This document shows positions 53,007 through 62,061 of a stretch of DNA of 64,000 nt, piece by piece. The translations under genes and the position numbers were made by a program. The stretch comes from Altererythrobacter sp. XM-24bin4. Its GTDB lineage: Bacteria > Pseudomonadota > Alphaproteobacteria > Sphingomonadales > Sphingomonadaceae. The first letter of the stretch is position 1; every line of letters begins with the position of its first letter. The notes below the pieces were generated by a model, which ran no database searches, was not told where the DNA came from, and saw only the letters and a list, made by a program, of their open reading frames with translations. The stretch spans positions 1,360,657 through 1,424,656 of the forward strand of contig QCWG01000001.1 of assembly GCA_003149575.1 (NCBI GenBank). The letters run 5' to 3'.

Positions 53007-53915
53007 ATGAACGATCACATCGTCCCCGATAGCGAGCATCGTGGCCTCATCGCGCGGCTGCCGCCATTGCCGCGTGATCTGGCACAATTGGCGCGGTTTG
53101 ACCGACCGATAGGATGGTGGCTGCTTTTCTGGCCCTGCGTATTCGGGGTATGGCTGGCCGGGGCAGGATGGCAGTTAAGTTTGCTTGGCTGGCTGCTGCT
53201 GGGCGCCATTGCGATGCGCGGGGCAGGCTGTGTCTATAATGACATCGTCGATGCAAAGCTGGACGCCAGCGTAGCGCGCACGGCGGCGCGCCCTGTTGCG
53301 AGCGGCCGTGTCAGTAAGCGATTGGCGTGGGGTTGGCTCATTACGCTGTGCCTTATCGGACTGGTGGTGCTGCTGCAATTGCGGCTTCTGGCGCAGCTGG
53401 TTGCGCTGGCCAGCCTTGTTTTGGTGGCAGCCTATCCCTTCATGAAGCGGATCACATGGTGGCCGCAGGCGTGGCTCGGGCTGGTATTCAACTGGGGCTT
53501 GCTGGTTGGGTGGACGCAACTGCGGTTTGATAACTGGGACGCGCTGGCGTGCCTTTATGCGGGCTGCATCTGCTGGGTGATCGGGTATGACACGATTTAT
53601 GCGCTGCAAGACCGGGAAGATGACGCGCTGGTCGGCATTAAATCGTCTGCGTTGCGCATGGGAGAGGCTGTGAAGGGCGGCGTGACTGCGTTCTATCTTG
53701 GTGCGGTCGTGCTGTGGGGACTCGGCTTGTGGCTTTATCGGCCTGACTGGATTGCGCTGCTGACTTTGGTGCCGGTAGCGGGGCATTTGCTTTGGCAAGT
53801 GGCGACGCTCAATCCTGCAGATCCCGACAATCCGCTTGCACGGTTCCGTTCCAACCGTTGGGCCGGGGCATTGATGGCGCTGGCGTGCTTCATCGTCGGA
53901 AATGCAGGGGCCTGA
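53007..53915 (+). CDS. ubiA: 4-hydroxybenzoate octaprenyltransferase
   Basis: Membrane prenyltransferase of ubiquinone synthesis, 302 residues. VYNDIVDAKLDASVARTAARP and YDTIYALQDREDD are the two Asp-rich motifs that bind Mg2+-prenyl diphosphate. RFDRPIGWWLLFWPC is the usual opening. Six bases separate it from the HMCES-like gene. Confidence 0.95.
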   Translation: MNDHIVPDSEHRGLIARLPPLPRDLAQLARFDRPIGWWLLFWPCVFGVWLAGAGWQLSLLGWLLLGAIAMRGAGCVYNDIVDAKLDASVARTAARPVASGRVSKRLAWGWLITLCLIGLVVLLQLRLLAQLVALASLVLVAAYPFMKRITWWPQAWLGLVFNWGLLVGWTQLRFDNWDALACLYAGCICWVIGYDTIYALQDREDDALVGIKSSALRMGEAVKGGVTAFYLGAVVLWGLGLWLYRPDWIALLTLVPVAGHLLWQVATLNPADPDNPLARFRSNRWAGALMALACFIVGNAGA

Positions 53916-53921
53916 CGCACC

Positions 53922-54548
53922 GTGTGCAATCTCTACCGCATGACCAAGACGCAAGATGAAGTCGCCCAATGGTTTGATGCGATCGACGCGCTTGGTGGCG
54001 CGAATTCCAGCGGCGAAGTATTCCCCGGCTATCCGGGTATGGTAGTTGCCGGAGGGCAGCTCAAGCGCATGAATTGGGGCTTCCCGCTGGTGATGAAAGG
54101 CAAACAGGGCCAGCTATTGAAGCCCAAGCCGGTCAACAACACCCGCACTGACAAGCTCGACAGTTTCTTCTGGCGGCACAGTTTTGAAGAGCGGCGCTGT
54201 CTGATCCCCGTCACTGCATGGGCGGAGGCAGAAGGGCCAAAGGGTGGCAAAACACGCACCTGGCTATCACTGCCTGACAACGAGCTGTTCGCGTGCGCTG
54301 GGATATGGCGAACCTCGGACGAGTGGGGCGATTGCTATTCAATGGTGATGACCGATGCTGCGGTTGCGGCCGGCGAAGTCCACACCCGCATGCCGGTTAT
54401 CCTGAGACGCGAAAATTACGCCGCATGGACCGAGGGATCGCCTGATGAAGCGCGCGATTTTTGCGTGCCTTGGAGCAATGAAATCAGCCTGGATCGGACC
54501 GACCAGCCGTGGGCAGGCGGTGTGGCCTCGCAGCGCACTTTGTTTTGA
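53922..54548 (+). CDS. SOS response-associated peptidase (HMCES/YedK family)
   Basis: Protects abasic sites in single-stranded DNA by forming a thiazolidine cross-link through Cys2. MCNLYRMT begins at a GTG (53922), so Cys2 is exposed after Met removal. NNTRTD corresponds to the Asn-containing motif, and EVHTRMPVIL carries the active-site His. The usual YEW-type Glu is in WAEAEG. 208 residues. No LexA box noticed upstream. Confidence 0.92.
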   Translation: MCNLYRMTKTQDEVAQWFDAIDALGGANSSGEVFPGYPGMVVAGGQLKRMNWGFPLVMKGKQGQLLKPKPVNNTRTDKLDSFFWRHSFEERRCLIPVTAWAEAEGPKGGKTRTWLSLPDNELFACAGIWRTSDEWGDCYSMVMTDAAVAAGEVHTRMPVILRRENYAAWTEGSPDEARDFCVPWSNEISLDRTDQPWAGGVASQRTLF

Positions 54549-54594
54549 CGGGCAGGGGGAGGACCGAACATCGGTTCGCGTAGGATCGGCTCAT

Positions 54595-54978
54595 TCATTG
54601 TGCGCCCCCTGCATAGCTGACGACTTCGAATTCGATCCCGTCCCAATCGAAGAAGTAGAAGCGCTTACCGGGGTCATAGTCGTCATGCCCAAACGGTTTG
54701 AGGCCGGCCTCTGCGACGATGGCTTCGGCGCCATCCAAATCATCGACCGTGAAGGCGACGTGATTGAGTGGCGCTCCCTTGCTGTATTCGCCCGTGACAT
54801 GATCACCGGTGTAGAGTGCCAGGTAATCGTGATCGTCACCCACGTGGATGGTCCAGCCATACTTCTGGCTATCGCCGCGCCAACGTTCTTTCCAGCCGAG
54901 AAGATCTTGGAGCAATGCTGCGCTGCGCTCCGGGTCGGTTACAGAGATATTGACGTGTTCGAGTTTCCCTTTGGGCAT
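54595..54978 (-). CDS. VOC family (glyoxalase/bleomycin-resistance-like) protein
   Basis: A 127-residue protein of two betaalphabetabetabeta modules. LEHVNISVTDPERSAALLQDLLGW and LNHVAFTVDDLDGAEAIVAEAGL start each module with a His ligand, and GIEFEVVSY has the C-terminal Glu ligand. Substrate unknown. AAGGAT precedes ATG 54978. A SoxR-type promoter upstream suggests induction by redox-cycling compounds; consistent with, but not proof of, a detoxification role. Confidence 0.88.
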   Translation of the reverse strand: MPKGKLEHVNISVTDPERSAALLQDLLGWKERWRGDSQKYGWTIHVGDDHDYLALYTGDHVTGEYSKGAPLNHVAFTVDDLDGAEAIVAEAGLKPFGHDDYDPGKRFYFFDWDGIEFEVVSYAGGAQ

Positions 54979-55046
54979 CAGATTATCCTTTCATCAGTGG
55001 TGCCGGGCAGAGCAAGAATTGCGTTCCCGAATCACCTCACTTGCCC

Positions 55047-55077
55047 ATTGTGCAATCTCAACCTAAGTTGAGGTCAA
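55047..55077 (-). promoter_or_regulatory. SoxR box within promoter of VOC gene
   Basis: CTCAAC-CTAA-GTTGAG (55057-55072) is close to the CCTCAAGTTAACTTGAGG-type SoxR operator. On the minus strand it lies in the spacer between TTGACC (55077-55072) and CACAAT (55052-55047), a 19-base spacing that is characteristic of MerR/SoxR-activated promoters. Transcription would start near 55040, towards the VOC gene. Confidence 0.8.
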
Positions 55078-55104
55078 GGGTGAAATGAATAAAAGGCTTA
55101 CACG

Positions 55105-55557
55105 ATGCATTCGCGGCCCAAATCGAGTGATCTGCTCCCCATTGGCGATCTGGCCCGGCGGACTGGGTTGTCAGTGTCCGCGATCCGCTTTTACGAAGGG
55201 AAAGGGCTGGTAGAGCCGATCCGTACGGCAGGAAATCAGCGGCGCTTTCTGCGCAGTGATATCCGGCGATTGAGTTTCATCCTGATTGCGCAGCAGCTGG
55301 GGCTGGCACTGTCAGAAATCGAAAGCGAGCTCGCCAAGCTGCCGCACGGGCGCACGCCCAAGGCGAGCGACTGGAATGCGATCAGCCAGTCAATTCGCGG
55401 GCAATTGGATGCAAAGATCACGCAGCTTGAACGTACGCGCGACAAGCTTGACGGCTGTATCGGCTGTGGATGCCTCAGCCTGTCGCACTGCCAGCTCTAC
55501 AACAAGGATGATTACCTGGCTGCGCAAGGGCCGGGGCCGCGCCAGGTTTTGGCCTAG
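55105..55557 (+). CDS. soxR: Redox-sensitive transcriptional activator SoxR
   Basis: MerR-family regulator of 150 residues. The HTH is LPIGDLARRTGLSVSAIRFYEGKGLVEP; the C-terminal CIGCGCLSLSHC (Cys118, 121, 123, 129) is the CX2CXCX5C site of a 2Fe-2S cluster. As in other non-enteric bacteria it has no adjacent soxS, so it probably acts directly on target genes such as the divergent VOC gene. Four bases before the end of the convergent sixA gene. Confidence 0.95.
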   Translation: MHSRPKSSDLLPIGDLARRTGLSVSAIRFYEGKGLVEPIRTAGNQRRFLRSDIRRLSFILIAQQLGLALSEIESELAKLPHGRTPKASDWNAISQSIRGQLDAKITQLERTRDKLDGCIGCGCLSLSHCQLYNKDDYLAAQGPGPRQVLA

Positions 55558-56081
55558 GTTTCCGGTCCCAATTCTGCGTCCAGATCGCGCGGGCGGGCAA
55601 AATGCACTAGCTTGCCGCAGCGCGGCTTCAGCTCCGACCAGTCATCAATATCGAGCTCGAGTACAGCGAAAGCAGCCGTTGGGAACTTGCGCGCAGCTTC
55701 GAAGAACAATTTGTTCTCATGCTCTTCCGAAACGAGCTCCAGCAGCACTTCCTGCATGCCCGGATTGTGGCCCGACACTAGCACAGATTTGCTGTCGCCG
55801 GCCAGATCGGCAACCGTTTCCAGAATTGTATCCGAACTCGCGATGTAGATCCGCTTGTCATACTGCACGTCTGCGTCGGGCATCGCGGCTTCCATGGTCA
55901 GCCGGTTGCGCTCGGCCGGGCTAGCGATCACCGTACCCCATTTAGTGCCGTGCGTGCGGATATGATCGCCCATCAACTTCGCACCGCGCCGACCACGATC
56001 GTTCAGGCCGCGATCGAAATCACGTTTGGCCATATCGTCCCAATCGGACTTGGCATGTCTGAATAGACCAAGGATCTTCAC
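55554..56081 (-). CDS. SixA-like histidine phosphatase family protein
   Basis: A 175-residue phosphoglycerate-mutase-like phosphatase. GTG 56081 (VKILGLFRHAKSDW) has GAGGAA upstream and lies one base after the dinG stop. LFRHAKSDW gives the RHG-type catalytic His-Arg; VLVSGHNPGMQEV the second His. Substrate not known; SixA acts on a phosphohistidine. Confidence 0.88.
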   Translation of the reverse strand: MKILGLFRHAKSDWDDMAKRDFDRGLNDRGRRGAKLMGDHIRTHGTKWGTVIASPAERNRLTMEAAMPDADVQYDKRIYIASSDTILETVADLAGDSKSVLVSGHNPGMQEVLLELVSEEHENKLFFEAARKFPTAAFAVLELDIDDWSELKPRCGKLVHFARPRDLDAELGPET

Positions 56082-56082
56082 G

Positions 56083-58716
56083 TCAGGCGGGTTCCTCTCC
56101 AATGGGCATGTCAACGGCGTTGCCAATACTCGAAACACCAGCGGCGACCCGTTGTAAAGCCTCCTCCAGCGTCAATCTGATGACAGGAGTGCCCTCGGGG
56201 AAGGCGCTGAGCAGGCGACTTGGGAAAGCTGGCGATAGCACGATGAAATGCCCCGCATCCTCTTTGCTTCGGATCAGACGGCCGAATGCCTGCGCCAGCC
56301 GCGCGCGGATGATCTTGTCATCATAAGCGCTGCCGCCGCCGGCCAGGCGCCGCGCCTTATGCAGAATATCGGGGCGTGGCCACGGCACTTGCTCCATCAC
56401 GACGCAGCGCAGCGAATGGCCGGGAACGTCAACTCCGTCACGCAAGGCATCTGTACCCAGCAGCGACGCGCGCGGATCGTCACGAAAGATATCCACCAAT
56501 GTACCTGTATCGATCGGATCGACATGCTGCGCGTAAAGCGGCAGTCCGCCGCGCGCCAACCGGTCTGCAATGCGCCCGTGTACCGCGCGCATCCGGCGTA
56601 TCGCTGTGAATAGGCCAAGCAAGCCGCCGTCCGATGCTTCGATCAGCCGCGCATAGGCACCCGCGAGTGAAGGCAGATCGCCTTTCTTGATATCGGTTAC
56701 GATCAGCACTTCAGCGCGCGTGGCGTAGTCAAACGGGCTTTCAGCTGCGGTTGTCTTCGGTTCAAGCTTCAGGTGCGCCGCGCCCGATCGCTCGACCGCG
56801 CTTTGCCAGTCCGCGCCGGTTTCGCTGCGATCAGTCAAGGTCGCGCTGGTCAGCATAACGCCATGTGATGGCTCAAGCACGACCTTGGCAAAGGGTTTCA
56901 TCGGATCAAGCCAATGCCGGTGGATTCCGATGTCAAATTCGCGCGCGTCGCTCCGGTCCACCGCCAGCCAATCGACAAATTCAGGGTCAGCTGGACCGCC
57001 CAATCGCTCCAACAGCGCCTCCCACGCCGCCAACGTGTCGATCCGCCAGCTAAGCGAGTAGCGCGCGCCATCAATCCGCGCGCGGCCTTGTGCATCTAGC
57101 CAATCGGGCGCGTCCTCCAACACAGCTTCCAGCCGCGTGGCGAGCTTGATCAGTGGAGCACGGATTGCCGCCAATGCTGCTTCGGCCTCGCCTGCCGCCT
57201 GGATCAGTTCACCAGGTAAAGATGCGGCTTCGGTTTCGATCCCGTAGCCCGCTTCCTGTCCGCCAGATTCGTCGCGCGCGTAAGTCGTCGCACGAACTGC
57301 GGCGAGAAGCGCCTCGACGGGCCCAGATGGTTCGTTCTCGTTAAGCCGCTGCAGCCAGCCATCGGACGGTAATGCCTCGGCCGCATGGACCGCAGCCTCG
57401 ACCGCCTGCCCCCCTGCGTCATCATAGCTTGCGACGTCTGCCAGCCGCGCGGCCAGCCCGCGACGGCGGCCATGATTCTTGCGTTCCGGCCCGATGATCC
57501 AGCGACGCAGCTCGATCGCTTCCTGGCCCGTTAGTGCTGCAGCAAAGGTTGAATCGGCGGCGTCGAACACATGGTGCCCCTCGTCGAACACGATGCGGGT
57601 CGGGCGCTGCGCATGATCGCGACCGCGCGCCGCATTGACCATAACCAATGCGTGATTGGCGATAACCAGATCAGCCTGAGCAGAGCTGCGCGCGGCATGT
57701 TCGATAAAGCATTTCCGGTAATGCGGGCATCCGGCATAAACGCATTCGCCGCGCTGATCGGTCAGCGCTGCAATCCCGCGCTTGCGGAATAGAGTGCCGA
57801 GCCAGCCGGGCAGATCGCCGCCAATCATATCGCCGTCCTGCGAATAGGCGACCCATCGCGCAACCAGCTGAGCAAGAATGGCCGGTTTCCCCGCAAAGCC
57901 GCCTTGCAAGGCGTCTTCGAGATTGAGTAGACACAGGTAATTCTCGCGGCCTTTGCGTACGACCACAGGGCGCGACCCGTCCTGGCGCTCGGCGGGCCAG
58001 GCGCGGCGGCTTTCCTGGCGCAATTGGCGCTGCAAATTCTTGGTATAGGTGGAAACCCAAACGGTCCCGCCGGACGCGTCCGACCAGAGCGAGGCAGGCG
58101 CGAGATAGCCGAGCGTTTTGCCGATGCCTGTACCCGCTTGTGCCAGCATCAAATGCGGATTGTCGCGTTTGTCTCGCGGCGCAAACACTTGCGCGGCATA
58201 CCGCGAATACATCTGCTGGCCTTCGCGTTTCTCTGCGCCTTCTCCGGTCAGTTGATCGAGCCGGGCAAGCACGGCCTCTGATGACAGCTCAATTTGTTTA
58301 GGGGCGGGGCGCTCGGGCGCTTCCTCCCATTCGGGCAGGCGAGAGAAAAGCCACTTCTCTGCGCGTTCAGGCCGCGCAATATGCGGCGCCAGGACCTGGG
58401 CCCATGGCCAGCGCAGCTTCACAAGGTTTTGCAGGGCGCTCCACGCACCTTCGCGTTCGGGCCAGTTCTCGCTCTCGCAAACCGCGATCAATGCGCCCGC
58501 CGCCTTTTGCAGGAACGCGGGCACGACGGAATCGGCTGCTGGCTCTTCCAGCCCCAGCGTCTCTGCCAGTCCGCGCGGCGTCGGCACGCAAAACCGGGCT
58601 GGGTGTACAAAAGCATAGAGTTCAAGCAGATCAAGCCCCGAAAGATCGGGGTAGCCGAGCCGGTTAGCGACAAGCGGCGCATTCAGTATCAACAGCGGCG
58701 TATCGGCCGCAGCCAT
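56083..58716 (-). CDS. DinG-like ATP-dependent DNA helicase (XPD family)
   Basis: Superfamily 2 helicase, 877 residues from ATG 58716 (MAAADTPLL); a longer frame to 58974 is less plausible. AQAGTGIGKT is Walker A, FDEGHHVFD the DEAH box, and LTSATL motif III. Four Cys between Walker A and DEAH (NYLCLLN, CVYAGCPHYRKCF) match the 4Fe-4S cluster of DinG/XPD. LLGTDALRDGVDVPG and QAFGRLIR are motifs V and VI. Divergent from lysK. Confidence 0.93.
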   Translation of the reverse strand: MAAADTPLLILNAPLVANRLGYPDLSGLDLLELYAFVHPARFCVPTPRGLAETLGLEEPAADSVVPAFLQKAAGALIAVCESENWPEREGAWSALQNLVKLRWPWAQVLAPHIARPERAEKWLFSRLPEWEEAPERPAPKQIELSSEAVLARLDQLTGEGAEKREGQQMYSRYAAQVFAPRDKRDNPHLMLAQAGTGIGKTLGYLAPASLWSDASGGTVWVSTYTKNLQRQLRQESRRAWPAERQDGSRPVVVRKGRENYLCLLNLEDALQGGFAGKPAILAQLVARWVAYSQDGDMIGGDLPGWLGTLFRKRGIAALTDQRGECVYAGCPHYRKCFIEHAARSSAQADLVIANHALVMVNAARGRDHAQRPTRIVFDEGHHVFDAADSTFAAALTGQEAIELRRWIIGPERKNHGRRRGLAARLADVASYDDAGGQAVEAAVHAAEALPSDGWLQRLNENEPSGPVEALLAAVRATTYARDESGGQEAGYGIETEAASLPGELIQAAGEAEAALAAIRAPLIKLATRLEAVLEDAPDWLDAQGRARIDGARYSLSWRIDTLAAWEALLERLGGPADPEFVDWLAVDRSDAREFDIGIHRHWLDPMKPFAKVVLEPSHGVMLTSATLTDRSETGADWQSAVERSGAAHLKLEPKTTAAESPFDYATRAEVLIVTDIKKGDLPSLAGAYARLIEASDGGLLGLFTAIRRMRAVHGRIADRLARGGLPLYAQHVDPIDTGTLVDIFRDDPRASLLGTDALRDGVDVPGHSLRCVVMEQVPWPRPDILHKARRLAGGGSAYDDKIIRARLAQAFGRLIRSKEDAGHFIVLSPAFPSRLLSAFPEGTPVIRLTLEEALQRVAAGVSSIGNAVDMPIGEEPA

Positions 58717-58973
58717 TATTGCGTCGCCTTTGGAGACTCCCTCAGCCGCACAATTCGTGCGGGCAAGCCAAGTGCCTGAATGGCTGGCATGCAACGCGGG
58801 AAGGGCCAAAGGAGAAGAGGGAAGCGCTGAACTCACTCCATTGTCGTTAGAACACAGAGCGAACGAAGCGCAAGCGGGGTTAAGGCCAGAGTAGTGGAGT
58901 TTGTGAAGCGTTCTCTTCGCACTCGCAACATCTTGCTTGCAACACGGCGGCCGATGGGCAAGAGGCTTGTCCA

Positions 58974-60602
58974 ATGAGCATGAACGATCTTATGGAAGCT
59001 GCACGGGTGAACAAGGCATGGCCTTTTCAAGAGGCGCAGCGCTTGCTCAAACGCTATCCAGATGGCGCAAAGCCGGACGGCTCGCCGATCCTGTTCGAAA
59101 CCGGTTATGGTCCATCAGGTCTGCCGCATATCGGTACCTTCCAGGAGGTATTGCGGACCACGCTGGTCCGGCGCGCATTCGAAGCGATGATCGGCGCGAA
59201 GCCCGAAGACGGCAAGACGCGCCTTGTGGCGTTCAGCGATGATATGGACGGCCTTCGCAAGGTGCCGGACAACATTCCGAATGCGCATGTGCTGGAAGAG
59301 AATCTGCACAAGCCGCTTTCCCGTATTCCCGATCCATTCGAGAAAGGGCACGAAAGCTTCGCAGATCATAACAACACGAAACTGCGCGAATTTCTTGACC
59401 GGTTCGGCTTCGACTATGAATTTGTTGCCGCGAACGACATGTACAATTCCGGTCGTTTCGATGCTGCGCTGCGCCAGGTGCTGCGCAAAAACCAAGACAT
59501 TCTCGACATCATGCTGCCAACTTTGCGCGAAGAGCGGCGCCTGACCTATTCGCCTGTCCTGCCGATCTCTCCTAACACAGGCAAGGTGCTGCAGGTACCG
59601 GTCGAGGTCGTAGACGTGGAGGCAGGGATAATCCGCTTCACTGACGAAGATGGCAGTGTTGTTGAGCAGTCTGCACTTGGTGGCATGTCCAAGCTGCAAT
59701 GGAAAGTCGACTGGGCGATGCGTTGGTACGCGCTTGACGTCGACTATGAGATGTACGGCAAGGATCTTACCGATAGCGGTGTGCAATCGGGAAAGATTGT
59801 GAAGGTGCTGGGTGGCCGTAAGCCCGAAGGCCTGATTTACGAGATGTTCCTCGATGAAAAGGGTGAGAAGATATCGAAGTCCAAGGGCAACGGACTTACG
59901 ATCGAGGAATGGCTGACCTATGGCAGCGAAGAGAGCCTTGGCTTTTACATCTTCAACAACCCCAAGAGCGCGAAGCAGCTGCATGTCGGCGTGATCCCGC
60001 GCGCGGTCGATGATTATTGGCAATTCCGCGAGCGTATCCCGACACAGGACCTTGACAAGCAGCTCGGCAATCCGGTGTGGCACTTGCTGCGCGCCAACGG
60101 CGGCTATGAAGCCGAGGAAGCGCTGGGGGCGGGCGATACGTTGCCGGTCAGCTATGGCTTGCTGCTCAATCTGGCGAGTGTCCTGGGCGCGGAGGCAACA
60201 CGGGAAGCTTTGACTGACTATCTCCGCACCTATCTGGGTGATGTCGAGATTCGGCCTGAACTGGCGGCGCTGATCGAAAGTGCGATCAATTACACTCGTG
60301 ACTACATCGTGCCGACGCTCAACAAGCGCGCACCGGTCGGCGGGGAAGTCGAGGCCCTTAAGGCGCTGGACGCGGCACTGGCGAATGCATCTGAAGATAC
60401 GCCAGCCGAAGATCTGCAGACCACGGTTTACGAGATCGGCAAGGACGAAGCCCATGGCTTCGAGAATCTGCGTGACTGGTTCCAGACGCTGTATCAGACG
60501 CTGCTTGGTTCCGACCAAGGGCCGCGCATGGGCAGCTTTATCGCGCTCTATGGGGTGACGAACTCGCGCAAACTGATTGCCGAAGCGCTCGCAAAAGCCT
60601 GA
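58974..60602 (+). CDS. lysK: Lysyl-tRNA synthetase, class I
   Basis: Charges tRNA-Lys. The 542 residues are of the class I type, unrelated to E. coli LysS: PSGLPHIGTFQE is the HIGH motif and KISKSKG the KMSKS motif. Class I LysRS is common in archaea and in most alphaproteobacteria. ATG 58974 or ATG 58980. Convergent with the prolyl-hydroxylase-like gene, four bases apart. Confidence 0.96.
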   Translation: MSMNDLMEAARVNKAWPFQEAQRLLKRYPDGAKPDGSPILFETGYGPSGLPHIGTFQEVLRTTLVRRAFEAMIGAKPEDGKTRLVAFSDDMDGLRKVPDNIPNAHVLEENLHKPLSRIPDPFEKGHESFADHNNTKLREFLDRFGFDYEFVAANDMYNSGRFDAALRQVLRKNQDILDIMLPTLREERRLTYSPVLPISPNTGKVLQVPVEVVDVEAGIIRFTDEDGSVVEQSALGGMSKLQWKVDWAMRWYALDVDYEMYGKDLTDSGVQSGKIVKVLGGRKPEGLIYEMFLDEKGEKISKSKGNGLTIEEWLTYGSEESLGFYIFNNPKSAKQLHVGVIPRAVDDYWQFRERIPTQDLDKQLGNPVWHLLRANGGYEAEEALGAGDTLPVSYGLLLNLASVLGAEATREALTDYLRTYLGDVEIRPELAALIESAINYTRDYIVPTLNKRAPVGGEVEALKALDAALANASEDTPAEDLQTTVYEIGKDEAHGFENLRDWFQTLYQTLLGSDQGPRMGSFIALYGVTNSRKLIAEALAKA

Positions 60603-60606
60603 ACGA

Positions 60607-61275
60607 TTAAGTCCATTTCCGGGTGCGATACCATTTGGTGATGACGTATTTGCTGCCTTTCAAAACTGGCGTTCCGGCGTGCATGGTATCCATGTTAGGC
60701 GTCCCGTCAGGCTTGGCATTGTTCCAGACCAGCAGCACGCCGGGCTTGGGCTCGATCTTTATGCCAACTTCGGTGAAGTGCGTTTCGCCGCCTTCCTCCA
60801 GTTTGTTGAGAAACGCCATAGCGGTCCAACAACGTTGCCCTCCGCGCTTGCGCTCAAGCTCCCAATACTTTTCCGTGGTGTAGAACCAGTCATTATGCGG
60901 CTTGAATTGCTGACCAGGAAGGTAGCGTTGCCCCTGGATCGCTTCGCCGCACACAGGGTTCATGCCTAGCAAATCATCGATACGGCGAGAGATTCCCATG
61001 ACGAAGGGATCGTAGGGGTCCAGATCGCCAGAATAAGAAGTGCGGAACCCGCTGGCGTAGTCTTCCTCATGCAGAGTGCTGGGTTTCGCCGTTAAGTCGA
61101 TCATGAGGCATAACCGCTCGCATTCGGCACCCGTCAGGAAATCACCAAAGGCATAGATTTCTGCCTTGTCCGTCTCGACCTTGTACGCGCGCGGGTCATT
61201 GCCGATGCGCTCGCGAACTTGCGCGCCAACGCGCTTCAAAGCGTCTTTGTCAGGGATGATGTTCGTCTTCGCCAT
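60607..61275 (-). CDS. 2OG-Fe(II) oxygenase, prolyl-4-hydroxylase-like
   Basis: A 222-residue double-stranded beta-helix protein. KPHNDWF gives Fe ligands His127 and Asp129, and TMHAGTPVLKGSKYVITKW gives the distal His199 and the 2-oxoglutarate-binding Lys207. GEAIQGQRYLPGQQFKPH is typical of the P4Hc family. Bacterial members hydroxylate Pro in proteins such as EF-Tu; the target here is unknown. Confidence 0.9.
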   Translation of the reverse strand: MAKTNIIPDKDALKRVGAQVRERIGNDPRAYKVETDKAEIYAFGDFLTGAECERLCLMIDLTAKPSTLHEEDYASGFRTSYSGDLDPYDPFVMGISRRIDDLLGMNPVCGEAIQGQRYLPGQQFKPHNDWFYTTEKYWELERKRGGQRCWTAMAFLNKLEEGGETHFTEVGIKIEPKPGVLLVWNNAKPDGTPNMDTMHAGTPVLKGSKYVITKWYRTRKWT

Positions 61276-61404
61276 GCGCGGGTGTTAGCAAAGCGATTGG
61301 GTGAGGCAAGTTGAAGTGCGCTGCGCGCTCATCAATTGTGTGGTTTGGCCGCTGATCTTCGATCTGGTATTGCCGCTGAAACAGAGCTTTGGGAGAGCGA
61401 TGAT

Positions 61405-61962
61405 ATGACTGAGGGAACACGCACTAAATACTCAGGAGCGGCCATGGTGCTGCATTGGCTGATCGCCGCAGGTGTGATTGCCAACTGGCTGATCAGGAGA
61501 ACCGCGAAGGCCACGGAAAGTGAAGAAGCCGCGCGGGCGATCATGTCGAACCACTTCTCGATCGGGGTGACACTCTGGTTCCTCGCGATTGCATTGCTGG
61601 GCGTTCACTTCACTGGGGGCAAAGCACCATTGGCTACCCATCTCGCGACTTGGGAACGTTGGCTGGCACGGATCGTCCACACGCTGTTTTTCATCCTTCT
61701 GCTAGTGATGCCATTCGGCGCATGGTCGGCCATGTCGCAATATGGCGCACCGATAAGCGTGTTCGGACTGTTCGCTGTCCCGCCATTGCCGATGGAAGTG
61801 AATCCGGAAGCGGCAAAGGCTGCCTTTGAGCAACACGGCCAGGCTGGTATGATATTGCTATCCCTATTGGTGATACATGTTCTGGGTACGCTCAAGCACA
61901 CTGTGCTTGACAAGGATGGCAATCTGTTTCGTATGTTGCCGTTTGGGGATGCCAAAGGCTGA
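61405..61962 (+). CDS. Cytochrome b561 family protein
   Basis: A 185-residue four-helix membrane protein that would bind two b haems and pass electrons from ubiquinol. ATG 61405 has GGGAGAG upstream. SGAAMVLHWLIA, MSNHFSIGVTLW, WLARIVHTLFFILLLVMP and LLVIHVLGTLKH carry the haem-ligand His residues. YceJ/CybB-like; possibly a superoxide:ubiquinone oxidoreductase as for E. coli CybB. A strong terminator follows. Confidence 0.92.
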   Translation: MTEGTRTKYSGAAMVLHWLIAAGVIANWLIRRTAKATESEEAARAIMSNHFSIGVTLWFLAIALLGVHFTGGKAPLATHLATWERWLARIVHTLFFILLLVMPFGAWSAMSQYGAPISVFGLFAVPPLPMEVNPEAAKAAFEQHGQAGMILLSLLVIHVLGTLKHTVLDKDGNLFRMLPFGDAKG

Positions 61963-61988
61963 ATTCCAAAACACTCTTGCAAAAGAGG

Positions 61989-62026
61989 AACCCCCGCCAG
62001 TCGGATCAACTGACGGGGGTTTTTTG
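61989..62026 (+). terminator. Terminator after cytochrome b561 gene
   Basis: Arms ACCCCCGcCAGT and ACTGaCGGGGGT with a short loop, followed by TTTTTT. Confidence 0.9.
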
Positions 62027-62061
62027 TGACTGGCGTGCGCGACGACGGGCAAGGGGAGGGT

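Noticed and set aside
59115..60518. A 467-codon minus-strand frame opposite lysK
   Set aside because: lysK has both class I synthetase motifs; antisense open frames are frequent in this base composition.
61276..61404. Search for an FNR or SoxR site upstream of cytochrome b561
   Set aside because: Only partial half-sites such as ATCAA were seen; no matching partner at the right spacing.
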